A stretch of DNA of 6,166 bases. Source: Patescibacteria group bacterium UBA1449 (GTDB lineage Bacteria; Patescibacteriota; Microgenomatia; UBA1400; UBA1449). Shown here one piece after another: positions 1 to 5,649 of this stretch. The stretch is taken from the NCBI GenBank assembly GCA_002335355.1, contig DCTD01000027.1, forward strand, positions 1 through 6,166. The letters are read 5' to 3'. The translations under genes and the position numbers were made by a program. The notes beneath the pieces were generated by a model. It did not search any database, was not told the origin of the DNA, and worked only from the letters and a program-made list of their open reading frames with translations. Numbering within the stretch: position 1 is the stretch's first letter; the number at the start of each line of letters is the position of its first letter.

Positions 1-154
1 ATTTAATTGACGGGAAGCGGAGCACGGTGCATAGCATACTATTACTGTTAATATAAACACGTCTTCGATCTACTAAGCCATTTTCCCTAATTAAATTTGT
101 TTAAGCAGTACAGGCTCAATAGCATTAAGTTAACTTGTAATAATTTTACAAATT
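1..154. other. Left-edge region, possible tail of an upstream gene
   Basis: No complete gene is visible here. Plus-strand frame 3 is open from the left edge to a TAA at 54-56, giving 17 codons that read LIDGKRSTVHSILLLLI. This could be the C-terminus of a gene that begins outside the window, but an open stretch this short is easily expected by chance. The rest (57-134) is AT-rich and leads into the promoter of the large surface protein. I see no terminator hairpin. Confidence 0.25.
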
Positions 155-163
155 TTGTACCAT
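135..163 (+). promoter_or_regulatory. Candidate promoter with overlapping inverted repeats
   Basis: A -35-like TTGTAA (135-140) lies 17 bases before a -10-like TACCAT (158-163). Each matches the sigma-70 consensus at 4 of 6 positions. The implied start near 170 leaves about a 6-base leader before the ATG at 176. Two short overlapping inverted repeats sit in the spacer: TTGTAA/TTACAA (135-140 and 146-151) and TACAAA-T-TTTGTA (147-159). They could be an operator, but AT-rich DNA produces such palindromes often. Confidence 0.35.
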
Positions 164-175
164 TTAGTCACAAAA

Positions 176-1732
176 ATGAAAAAGAAAGCTCTTCTAATTT
201 CAATTCTCACTGTCGCATTACTTGTTATCATTGGCATCGGATTTTATCCACAAAGGGATCGTTCTGAGCAACAGGTTCTGCAATCAACGTATGATCATTC
301 AAAAGAATACCTTTTACTGCGTTACCGCACAGATAACATTCTGGTTAATGCAGAAAATTATGTAGATCATGCAACTTGGGACAACGATATGACTGCACTT
401 ATTCAGGATTGGAATACATTCGAAAATGAAGTTAATGCCCTGGAGAAATCAGCCGCTACGCAAGCAGAAAAAACTGCCCTAAACCTTAATCTTGTTAAAT
501 CTGCACACGCTTACACTGCTAAAGAAATAACTGATATCTATGATAAAGCGCCAAAATTCAAAGGTATTGCCACTTTAGCTAAGCATTTGGGTGTCGATGC
601 CAAGCGGGCACAGCTTATCCTCAATCAAGCTCAGGATGAGACAACAGCGGAAGGTTGGAATGAAGCTGGAGATACTCTTCAAAAATTAGAGACTTCAGCA
701 GTAGTAATAAAAGATGGTTGTAAGGTAGCGGGTTTTGTCGGCGGAGTAGTTCTAACCGGCGGTGTTGCCGGACTGGCAACTGCAGGCACTTTGACTACCA
801 CTACGACAGTAGTTGTCGGCGTTGACTTGGCTCTGGAAGTAACTGAAGATGGAGCCCAAATCGCTTTCGGGGACAAAAATAAAGTATCATCTTTTGTCAA
901 AGATATTAGAAGTGTTACCGAACCAATTGCCAACGTCTTGACCATTACTAATATCCCTAGTAATCTCGGCACAGCTTTTGGCAAGTTCGACTCAGTCATG
1001 ATCGGTCTAGAGCAGTTTCGGGAATCGGCGCAAGAAGGTAAGGTTATTGGAATAGACTTAACCAATTTTGAATATCATCCATCCTTTCAAGTTATAAAAC
1101 AAACTAAATATCCAGGAGAACTGACTGTAGCAGAAATGGAAAAGGTAGAGGTTGAACAGTGGTTGCAAAGCCTAAATAAAAATCAAGAACCAATGACAAC
1201 AGAAGAAGTAGAAGAATTCCTGAACAATACAAATAAAAAGTCTGAACAAGAGGAAATAGTGGAAGAAAAAGAAGTTACAGGAAAACAAAATGAGTCTAGT
1301 GAAGTTGATAAAGATACTAAATCGTCTGGAAGGGATCAAACAGAAGAGACTGATACTCCTAATAATGAGCAACCACAGGAAACTTCTACAGGATCAATTA
1401 TTCCAAAGGGAATAGTAGGTAACTATAGTGGAAGTGCAATTTTACAAAATGTCAAAGGAGATGTAGAGGCTGAGGATAGCTTACCGGTAACACTGCAGTT
1501 GAATGAATCTGGTACGGGTACAGCTACTGTGGATGGTTTTAGCGGTGAAGCGCAAGTTGCAGGTAGTAATGTTAGTTTTTTGGTGAAGATGAAGCAGGAT
1601 GGTGTATCAGTTTATGGTAAGTTTGATGGGAAAGTAAGCAGAAGCGGAAATCAAACAGTGATTAGTGGAGATATTCGCTTTTCTATGATGGGGATAAACT
1701 TTGCTACATATTCTTGGAGTGCACACAATTAA
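176..1732 (+). CDS. Membrane-anchored modular surface protein, function unknown
   Basis: A 518-residue protein read from ATG 176. An in-frame TTG at 155 is possible but would put seven residues ahead of the typical MKKK start. Residues 5-23 are a hydrophobic anchor with no lipobox cysteine, so the rest is probably extracytoplasmic. Residues 30-180 look mostly helical. Residues 185-220 are a Gly/Thr/Val-rich hydrophobic stretch (AGFVGGVVLTGGVAGLATAG, then five Thr and VVVG) that could be a membrane hairpin or a buried glycine zipper. Residues 315-405 are a Glu/Lys/Asn/Thr-rich linker of low complexity. Residues 411-518 form a compact beta-rich domain starting GIVGNYSGSA and ending with FATYSWSAHN. 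The only cysteine is C182. I cannot assign a known family. The layout fits a surface protein that presents its C-terminal domain away from the cell, perhaps for adhesion or binding; that role is inference. No Shine-Dalgarno sequence precedes the ATG. Confidence 0.85.
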   Translation: MKKKALLISILTVALLVIIGIGFYPQRDRSEQQVLQSTYDHSKEYLLLRYRTDNILVNAENYVDHATWDNDMTALIQDWNTFENEVNALEKSAATQAEKTALNLNLVKSAHAYTAKEITDIYDKAPKFKGIATLAKHLGVDAKRAQLILNQAQDETTAEGWNEAGDTLQKLETSAVVIKDGCKVAGFVGGVVLTGGVAGLATAGTLTTTTTVVVGVDLALEVTEDGAQIAFGDKNKVSSFVKDIRSVTEPIANVLTITNIPSNLGTAFGKFDSVMIGLEQFRESAQEGKVIGIDLTNFEYHPSFQVIKQTKYPGELTVAEMEKVEVEQWLQSLNKNQEPMTTEEVEEFLNNTNKKSEQEEIVEEKEVTGKQNESSEVDKDTKSSGRDQTEETDTPNNEQPQETSTGSIIPKGIVGNYSGSAILQNVKGDVEAEDSLPVTLQLNESGTGTATVDGFSGEAQVAGSNVSFLVKMKQDGVSVYGKFDGKVSRSGNQTVISGDIRFSMMGINFATYSWSAHN

Positions 1733-1734
1733 GT

Positions 1735-2104
1735 ACTGCTATAAGAAAAGCCTTAAAGAAAATAGTATTTCGATTTATAAAAATATGAAATTGGCAAAAC
1801 TGAATAATTGAGAAAAAAGAGATTATTGGTTGTGATGGAAGTAGTCTAAAACAGGTCAAATAATTTCAATAATCAAGTTCAGAGGATACGGATTCCCAGT
1901 CAAGTAAAGATGTTATGCCCACAAGAGCATTTGCTAAACTAGTAACGATGGGCAACTTAAAAAACATATGTAGAGGGTATGGGAGCGAGCTAGGAATCAA
2001 ACAAAGATAACTGGGATTCTTCCGGTGGTGGTATCAGAGCCATCAGTGAGATAAAAATAGGTGATATGTATAAAAAAATAATGGATAAAATCTATGAAAC
2101 ATAA
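1735..2104 (+). pseudogene. Decayed gene with in-frame stops and a frameshift
   Basis: No intact ORF spans this gap, but the translation looks protein-like. The frame through 1873-2007 reads SSSEDTDSQSSKDVMPTRAF and then AKLVTMGNLKNICRGYGSEL, ending at TAA 2008. Another frame, open from 1994 after a TAG at 1991, reads ESNKDNWDSSGGGIRAISEI and continues KIGDMYKKIMDKIYET to TAA 2102. The two join naturally if one indel occurred around 1985-2000. Upstream in the first frame (1735-1872) there are stops at TGA 1786, TGA 1801, TAA 1861 and TAA 1870 between peptide-like stretches (IIEKKEIIGCDGSSLKQVK). The true 5' end is unknown, and the part before 1873 is less certain. The reconstructed C-terminus overlaps the next gene by 11 bases, as adjacent bacterial genes often do. 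I do not recognise the family. An assembly error could explain the frameshift but not easily all the stops. Confidence 0.5.
2046..2074 (+). promoter_or_regulatory. Candidate promoter for the 2094 gene
   Basis: A -10-like TATAAA (2069-2074), directly preceded by TG, lies 17 bases after GTGAGA (2046-2051), which matches TTGACA at 4 of 6 positions. The predicted start near 2081 gives a leader of about 13 bases with no Shine-Dalgarno sequence. The promoter lies inside the decayed coding region, so the downstream gene may be transcribed independently of it. Confidence 0.4.
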
Positions 2105-2894
2105 AAAATCACTTGTCATTGTCCTTATACTAATTCTACTCAGCGTTAGCTTGCTTGGTTACTTTTACTTAGGTAGTAAGAATAAGAATGTTCCGGCAGC
2201 TACGAGCGCAAACACACCTCAAACTGCAAATAAGAAAAACTTTTTGCTTGAAAAATATCCGCTTGAAACCGTGCCACTTTATAAAATGAAAACAGTGAGC
2301 GCATCGAAATTTTTTGTCAACGATGACCCTGTCAACGTTGCCGGTTATTTTGGTAAACCTGTGAATTATTACAATGTGGTGTTTGAAACAGAGGCAACGG
2401 CTGAAGAAATATTAAAATATTATCGCTCTCTGATGAGCGAAGTAAACGAAGAATTAGTATCTGATGAAAGGGTGGAAGGAGAAATCGGCAAGTATAAAGT
2501 TTCCGCTTCACACTATGGTAACAACCCGAAAAACTATGCGTACGTACAGGTGTATTTGCCGGCTGATGAATACCAGGAAGTTAACCGCTATTACCAAGAC
2601 TATCCAAATATTGTAGAACTAGGTGATTCTTGGTCTGAGTATGAGAGCAGCTATGGGCTCTTAAACCAAAAGGGTGGCGAGGTGGAATATACTCAGTATT
2701 TTCCTTTACCCGATGGTGATGAAGAACGAGATATGGTAATTAAAGCGTATCAGGAAAAATACCAGCAGGAGGCAGAATATAGTTTTGATGAGAAAACTGG
2801 CTTGATGAGATGGAAAAAAGATGCATACTCAATCGCCATGACGTTCTCTAAAGATCATGGTCGGATATATTTGATGATACGAAACCCGATGTAA
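2094..2894 (+). CDS. Single-pass membrane-anchored protein with two similar halves
   Basis: A 266-residue protein of no family I recognise. Residues 6-26 form a strongly hydrophobic anchor after MKHKK, with no cysteine lipobox, so the remainder is probably outside the membrane. Residues 30-50 are an Ala/Asn/Thr/Lys linker. Two regions share a strand-helix-strand-strand pattern. The first, about 91-156, runs from NYYNVVFETE through the helix EEILKYYRSLM to YAYVQVYLP. The second, about 197-264, runs from VEYTQYFPLP through ERDMVIKAYQEKYQQ to GRIYLMIRNP. This suggests a tandem duplication of an alpha/beta domain; it rests on a visual comparison only. The protein is rich in Tyr and Glu, as expected for a soluble extracytoplasmic domain. 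The ATG at 2094 directly precedes the basic and hydrophobic N-terminus, so this start is well supported. It overlaps the end of the decayed upstream gene. Confidence 0.85.
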   Translation: MKHKKSLVIVLILILLSVSLLGYFYLGSKNKNVPAATSANTPQTANKKNFLLEKYPLETVPLYKMKTVSASKFFVNDDPVNVAGYFGKPVNYYNVVFETEATAEEILKYYRSLMSEVNEELVSDERVEGEIGKYKVSASHYGNNPKNYAYVQVYLPADEYQEVNRYYQDYPNIVELGDSWSEYESSYGLLNQKGGEVEYTQYFPLPDGDEERDMVIKAYQEKYQQEAEYSFDEKTGLMRWKKDAYSIAMTFSKDHGRIYLMIRNPM

Positions 2895-2963
2895 CCTCAT
2901 TTGGATTATATATAGTCTAACTGAATACGCTTGCTAGTGGTTTTTTTACTTGTTTCCACACAG

Positions 2964-2974
2964 TACAATAAGAT
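2964..2974 (+). promoter_or_regulatory. Candidate -10 region for the glycine-zipper gene
   Basis: Two overlapping -10-like hexamers precede the ATG at 2981. TACAAT (2964-2969) is the better consensus match and predicts a leader of about 5 bases. TAAGAT (2969-2974) is weaker but sits exactly six bases before the ATG, as at other genes here. No recognisable -35 element is present. Confidence 0.35.
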
Positions 2975-2980
2975 TGTTTT

Positions 2981-3163
2981 ATGACAGAGAAACAGAAAAA
3001 CTATCAACCGGGCACCTATACTGGACTAGGTATAGCACTTGGAACAAGTATTGGATTTACAGTAGGCTTATTGGTGTTTAATAGTTCAACTACGGGGGCA
3101 GGCGTAGGTTTTGTTCTTGGCCTAATATTTGGCAATTCTCTCGATAAACGCAAACAAAAGTGA
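2981..3163 (+). CDS. Small glycine-zipper membrane protein with two membrane segments
   Basis: A 60-residue protein. Residues 1-10 are polar (MTEKQKNYQP). Residues 15-33 form a first hydrophobic segment with regularly spaced glycines (GLGIALGTSIGFTVGLLVF). The short polar turn NSSTTG follows, and residues 39-53 form a second segment (GAGVGFVLGLIFGNS). The tail LDKRKQK is positively charged and probably cytoplasmic. The GxxxG-like spacing in both helices is the hallmark of small glycine-zipper proteins, which pack tightly and may oligomerise in the membrane. Similar short proteins are common across bacteria and mostly uncharacterised. The start is fixed by ATG 2981 and an upstream -10 box. The TGA stop at 3161 is followed in frame by ten sense codons (LRRLKLITEK) before TAG 3194; this is probably coincidental. 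Its biochemical role is unknown. Confidence 0.8.
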   Translation: MTEKQKNYQPGTYTGLGIALGTSIGFTVGLLVFNSSTTGAGVGFVLGLIFGNSLDKRKQK

Positions 3164-3203
3164 CTACGTAGGTTGAAACTAATAACTGAGAAGTAGTGAA
3201 AAT

Positions 3204-3758
3204 ATGAATACATATCGTCTCTTAGCTTTTTTGTCGTTTCTTTCATTCTTGGCGTTTATTCATCCACCAGAAACATTGTAATTTATTGTTCTTCAAATTT
3301 TACTCACTACTTATTTGATAGTATGTGTGACGATGAGGGAAGCTAAGAATTCTGCAAGTCCAAAACAGCAATTATTTCAAGAAACGGTGCTTGGTATTTT
3401 AATATACGCAGTAATACTTGGCTTCTTCGAAGACTATACAAACATCCTCAATACATGGTCTTACTCAACAACCTTTTTTGTGGCAGTTGTGTTGCAATTT
3501 TTGACAGATATTACTTTTCGGTTAAAGTCGTTAGTGGTGTGTCATTTTAAAGGGAGACAAGGGAAAAAGTATACAGCAGCTCTTGTTGTTGGAGTTTGGG
3601 GGATTCTATTTGTGTCGAAATTTGTGTTCCTTGCAGTTATTGACTTTATATTTGGTAGTGAAGTTGAAATAAGTGGTTTTGTGGGAATAGCAATTATTGT
3701 TATCACTATGACTGTAACTAAGAAACTTATTGATCTTGTTTACGTAAAACTTGCCTAA
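3204..3758 (+). pseudogene. Multi-pass membrane protein gene interrupted by one TAA
   Basis: From ATG 3204 one frame runs to TAA 3756-3758 with a single interruption, TAA 3279-3281. The part before the stop reads MNTYRLLAFLSFLSFLAFIH then PPETL, a membrane helix and a turn. Immediately after it the same frame continues with FIVLQILLTTYLIVCVTM, another membrane helix, and then the open downstream part. The two pieces join into a coherent 184-codon, five-helix protein, which argues for a nonsense mutation in a once longer gene. The downstream part (TTG 3315 or ATG 3333 to 3758) may still be expressed and is listed separately. Alternatives are that the first 25 codons are chance, or a leader peptide. 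No family is recognised. Confidence 0.45.
3333..3758 (+). CDS. Four-helix integral membrane protein, function unknown
   Basis: A 141-residue protein if read from ATG 3333; TTG 3315 would add six residues. I prefer the ATG because an extended -10-like TGATAGTAT (3316-3324) places transcription start near 3331. After a polar N-terminus (MREAKNSASPKQQLFQET) there are four hydrophobic segments. They are LGILIYAVILGFF; a segment around TTFFVAVVLQFLTDITF; AALVVGVWGILFVSKFVFL running on to AVIDFIF; and ISGFVGIAIIVITMTV. A basic loop, CHFKGRQGKKYT, lies between the second and third. No catalytic motif is visible. Upstream sequence in the same frame looks like one more helix pair cut off by TAA 3279, so this may be the surviving part of a longer gene rather than a complete one. 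Confidence 0.6.
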   Translation: MREAKNSASPKQQLFQETVLGILIYAVILGFFEDYTNILNTWSYSTTFFVAVVLQFLTDITFRLKSLVVCHFKGRQGKKYTAALVVGVWGILFVSKFVFLAVIDFIFGSEVEISGFVGIAIIVITMTVTKKLIDLVYVKLA

Positions 3759-3785
3759 TTAGATGACTGCAGTAAATAAGGGACT

Positions 3786-3827
3786 AAGTTAGGAAACCTG
3801 CTTTGGCTAAACTTTAACGTTTGTTTT
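3786..3827. terminator. Weak hairpin between convergent genes
   Basis: AAGTTAG (3786-3792) can pair, with one bulge, with CTAAACTT (3807-3814). The sequence TAACGTTTGTTTT follows, ending near 3827. This 155-base gap separates the membrane protein gene and the minus-strand protease, so a terminator is expected here. The stem is AT-rich and the T-run is broken, so this is a weak candidate. Nothing else is evident in the gap. Confidence 0.25.
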
Positions 3828-3913
3828 ACTCCCTGAGTTATTGGAATTATTATTAGCCTCGTAAGTCAAATACGTTCGAATTTACTCGACTAGGTGGAGT
3901 CAGGTGTATACTA

Positions 3914-4672
3914 CTAAAACACCAGCGGCAACAGGGTAAGGAGAACAATATCAGTGGTAAAGTGAGCGATCATGGCCGACTCAAGTCCTTTCTTCCAAAA
4001 AAGCCAGCCAAAAACCACTCCTCCCACACCGTTTAACACTACCGCCCGGACCACAACCAGCGGACTTATAGCAGTTAACGAGGCGGTAATCGGCAGGTGT
4101 CCCAGACCAAAAATAACAGCAGTTAGAACAATTGAGATCCAAATACCCGCTGTCGGTGGGTAGTCTCGTCTGAAGAGCTTCATGCTAACCCAGATAAAGA
4201 ATGTCATTAAAAATAACCTCATTAAGACTTCTTCTGCAATTCCGCCATAAAAAGCAGCCAGCAGTGTTTGCCAAACAGGTGCATAGACCTGATGGGTGCT
4301 GATCCCAGCCCCTTGGGCAGTAAAGAGCACGTCTAAAACATAAATACTGATTGCCGTTACCACTCCAAACAGGATAGATATACCCGCAATCCTGTTTAAG
4401 ACTTCTTTAGAATTCTCTCTATGTACGATTGCCTCAAAAAGCGGGAGGTGAAAATTGATTTTTTTGGTAAACAAGAGCCCTAAAAATATGGCAATAGAAA
4501 AGAGAATAATACTTTGAACAAACTGAACCAGAAGTATGGCTTCAATTGGTACCCCTGTTGCTTGTATGACTTCACCCTGAACAGTCAGAACGTAAGGCAG
4601 TACACAGATAACACTAAATAAACTTAAACCAAGGAGAATAAAAAAGAGTTTCCAGTTAATGACAGCTTTCAT
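3914..4672 (-). CDS. CPBP family (CAAX-type) intramembrane metalloprotease
   Basis: A 252-residue integral membrane protein with the conserved motifs of the CPBP/Abi family (Pfam PF02517, related to Rce1). These are EExxxR at E147, E148 and R152 (GGIAEEVLMRLFL), FxxxH at F188-H192 (FGLGHLP), N214 in VVLNGVGG, and a final HxxxD at H237-D241 (HFTTDIV). In Rce1-type enzymes the Glu and His residues form the active site within the membrane; all appear intact. Hydrophobic segments lie at about 8-30, 45-68, 93-115, 132-163, 176-196, 203-224 and 237-251. Bacterial members are linked to bacteriocin self-immunity, protein processing and stress signalling; the substrate here cannot be told. The start is well supported: AGAGGT abuts the ATG and an extended -10-like TGCTACACT lies upstream. 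It is transcribed divergently from the NlpC/P60 gene. Confidence 0.93.
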   Translation of the reverse strand: MKAVINWKLFFILLGLSLFSVICVLPYVLTVQGEVIQATGVPIEAILLVQFVQSIILFSIAIFLGLLFTKKINFHLPLFEAIVHRENSKEVLNRIAGISILFGVVTAISIYVLDVLFTAQGAGISTHQVYAPVWQTLLAAFYGGIAEEVLMRLFLMTFFIWVSMKLFRRDYPPTAGIWISIVLTAVIFGLGHLPITASLTAISPLVVVRAVVLNGVGGVVFGWLFWKKGLESAMIAHFTTDIVLLTLLPLVF

Positions 4673-4681
4673 ACCTCTTTA

Positions 4682-4690
4682 AGTGTAGCA
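4682..4690 (-). promoter_or_regulatory. Extended -10 of the CPBP protease gene
   Basis: On the minus strand this reads TGC-TACACT, an extended -10 (hexamer 4682-4687). It predicts transcription start near 4675, about three bases before the ATG, so the mRNA would be nearly leaderless. AGAGGT (4673-4678) touches the ATG, too close for ordinary Shine-Dalgarno use. No clear -35 is seen. Confidence 0.4.
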
Positions 4691-4772
4691 CAGGTTATTT
4701 ATCTACGCTTTGGTCACTACGGTCTCTTGTCTTCTAAAGATAACTACTCAACGTGACGACTTTTGTTCTTTG

Positions 4773-4778
4773 TATAAT
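4773..4778 (+). promoter_or_regulatory. Consensus -10 box of the NlpC/P60 gene
   Basis: A perfect TATAAT ends six bases before ATG 4785, so transcription is expected to begin at or next to the A of the start codon. This both supports a leaderless mRNA and fixes the start at 4785 rather than at the upstream in-frame GTG at 4710. The -35 is unclear; GTGACG at 4753-4758 is too close for normal spacing. Confidence 0.65.
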
Positions 4779-4784
4779 GTCTTT

Positions 4785-5216
4785 ATGAACAAACGAGGTA
4801 GACTCCTTCATTTTGCCAGAAAACATCTTGGCAAGCCTTATAAATACGGAGCCAAACCTGCGCAAACGCCGAAAGTATTTGATTGTTCAAGCTTTGTCCA
4901 ATACTTGTATAAACGCATCGGCATAAATTTGCCGCGGACTGCCTTAGACCAAGCCTCAGTTGGTAAGACTATTCCTCCAGATAGAAAGGAACTCCAAGTT
5001 GGTGACCTACTTTTCTTTAAGGGCGGATGGGGCCACTACAACCCGCAGTTCCCTAACGGTATTGGTCATGTTGGTATCTATTGCGGCAGTGGCAAAGTTA
5101 TCAACGCACGGTATCAGCAAATTGAGGGTAAAGATGGCGGCAAGGTGAGTGAAGAAGATGTCGATAGTTTTCTAAATCGAGAAGATTTTACCGTGGTCAA
5201 AAGGGTGTTAGAATAA
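4785..5216 (+). CDS. Small NlpC/P60 family cysteine peptidase
   Basis: A 143-residue protein consisting almost only of an NlpC/P60 domain (PF00877). Visible family features are PYKYGAK (18-24), which corresponds to the usual PYxxGG, and the catalytic Cys34 in FDCSSFVQYLY. Others are LPRTALDQ (49-56), VGDLLFF (72-78), the catalytic His95 in GIGHVGIY, and KVINARY (104-110). In that last motif Asn107 occupies the third catalytic position that is often His. Asn or Gln is tolerated there in some members, so activity is likely. The family mostly cuts peptide stems of peptidoglycan, often gamma-D-Glu to meso-diaminopimelate. There is no signal peptide or membrane helix, which is unusual for a secreted wall hydrolase. 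Export by another route, release by lysis, or an intracellular substrate are all possible. The start is set by TATAAT six bases upstream. Confidence 0.92.
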   Translation: MNKRGRLLHFARKHLGKPYKYGAKPAQTPKVFDCSSFVQYLYKRIGINLPRTALDQASVGKTIPPDRKELQVGDLLFFKGGWGHYNPQFPNGIGHVGIYCGSGKVINARYQQIEGKDGGKVSEEDVDSFLNREDFTVVKRVLE

Positions 5217-5273
5217 GTTTTTATATCTAGTATTTCTGTCCACTCCTTTACTTAAGTGTTGTTGCTTCAAAGT

Positions 5274-5302
5274 TTGGAGATATGTTTGCTGGGTAATATT
5301 AT
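5274..5302 (+). promoter_or_regulatory. Promoter of the TGA-interrupted gene
   Basis: TATTAT (5297-5302, 5 of 6 matches to the -10 consensus) ends exactly six bases before ATG 5309. TTGGAG (5274-5279) lies 17 bases upstream as a partial -35. The geometry is the same as at 4785 and 5650, which supports 5309 as the true start of the interrupted frame. Confidence 0.5.
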
Positions 5303-5308
5303 GTGTAT

Positions 5309-5557
5309 ATGTCTCGTGAAAACGAACCGGTAGCCTCAGCAGATCAGCACTCAGATACTAGAAGACGTCATACAATTGATGCCTTTGAATGATTCTTAAG
5401 AAGATCTAACCCTAATGCTACTCTCTGGTGTCGAATAACATCTGAAGATGTTAGGAAAGATCATGATGCTTTTGATAGTTTAGGCTTTAAAACAGAAGCA
5501 GTGGATCAGTCACAAGGAGAAAGATCCCAAACAGACACGACTATAGTTAAGCAGTAA
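5309..5557 (+). pseudogene. Short soluble protein gene with a single in-frame TGA
   Basis: From ATG 5309 a frame of 82 codons runs to TAA 5555-5557, broken only by TGA at 5390-5392 (codon 28). The first part reads MSRENEPVASADQHSDTRRR then HTIDAFE. After TGA it continues FLRRSNPNATLWCRITSEDV and on to FDSLGFKTEAVDQ and TTIVKQ. The product would be hydrophilic and charged, with no membrane segment. The downstream half keeps a sensible amino-acid mix, including a TGG-encoded Trp, so decay must be recent if the TGA is a nonsense mutation. A TGG-to-TGA change, giving an original AFEWFLRR, is the simplest origin. Recoding or a sequencing error cannot be excluded. The product is not recognised. The promoter ahead of it appears intact. 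Confidence 0.55.
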
Positions 5558-5634
5558 GTCATTTTCATAAACAATAAATGCTGTTAATGTTATCATACTT
5601 AGCTGTTATTAAAAAAGTATTGTTAAGTAAAACC

Positions 5635-5643
5635 TGCTATAGT
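5635..5643 (+). promoter_or_regulatory. Extended -10 promoter of the 56-residue microprotein gene
   Basis: TGC-TATAGT is an extended -10; the hexamer at 5638-5643 matches 5 of 6 and ends six bases before ATG 5650. The predicted transcript would start at the A of the ATG. TTGTTA at 5620-5625 is only 12 bases upstream, too near for a standard -35. Extended -10 promoters can work without one. Confidence 0.6.
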
Positions 5644-5649
5644 TAACCT

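Noticed and set aside
793..820. Inverted repeat CGACA/TGTCG within the surface-protein gene
   Set aside because: It lies in coding sequence made of repetitive Thr and Val codons, which explains the symmetry.
679..1065. 128-residue minus-strand ORF
   Set aside because: It lies wholly inside the well-supported surface-protein gene, and its Thr/Pro/Val-rich translation is the shadow of Gly/Thr-rich codons.
1172..1372. 66-residue minus-strand ORF rich in Phe and Ile
   Set aside because: It is the antisense of the Glu/Lys-rich linker, which always gives Phe/Leu/Ile-rich shadows; no promoter or motif supports it.
1916..1954. Stem-loop TGCCCA/TGGGCA with a nested AGCA/TGCT stem, possible small RNA
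   Set aside because: The outer stem is only six pairs over a 27-base loop, and the region reads as decayed coding sequence, which explains it better.
2931..2947. Seven-T run after CTAGTGG, possible terminator of the 2094 gene
   Set aside because: No stable GC-rich stem can be formed directly before the T-run.
3161..3196. TGA read-through extending the glycine-zipper protein by LRRLKLITEK
   Set aside because: Ten codons is too short to separate from chance, and the basic KRKQK tail is already a natural end.
3016..3246. 76-residue minus-strand ORF
   Set aside because: It is antisense to the glycine-zipper gene, and its Pro-rich end mirrors the glycine codons.
3972..4163. 63-residue plus-strand ORF
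   Set aside because: It is antisense to the motif-bearing part of the CPBP protease and has no protein-family features.
4710..4784. GTG-initiated 25-residue extension of the NlpC/P60 protein
   Set aside because: The extension is not a signal peptide, and a perfect TATAAT lies inside it six bases before the better ATG 4785.
4960..5148. 62-residue plus-strand ORF
   Set aside because: It is an out-of-frame shadow within the NlpC/P60 gene.
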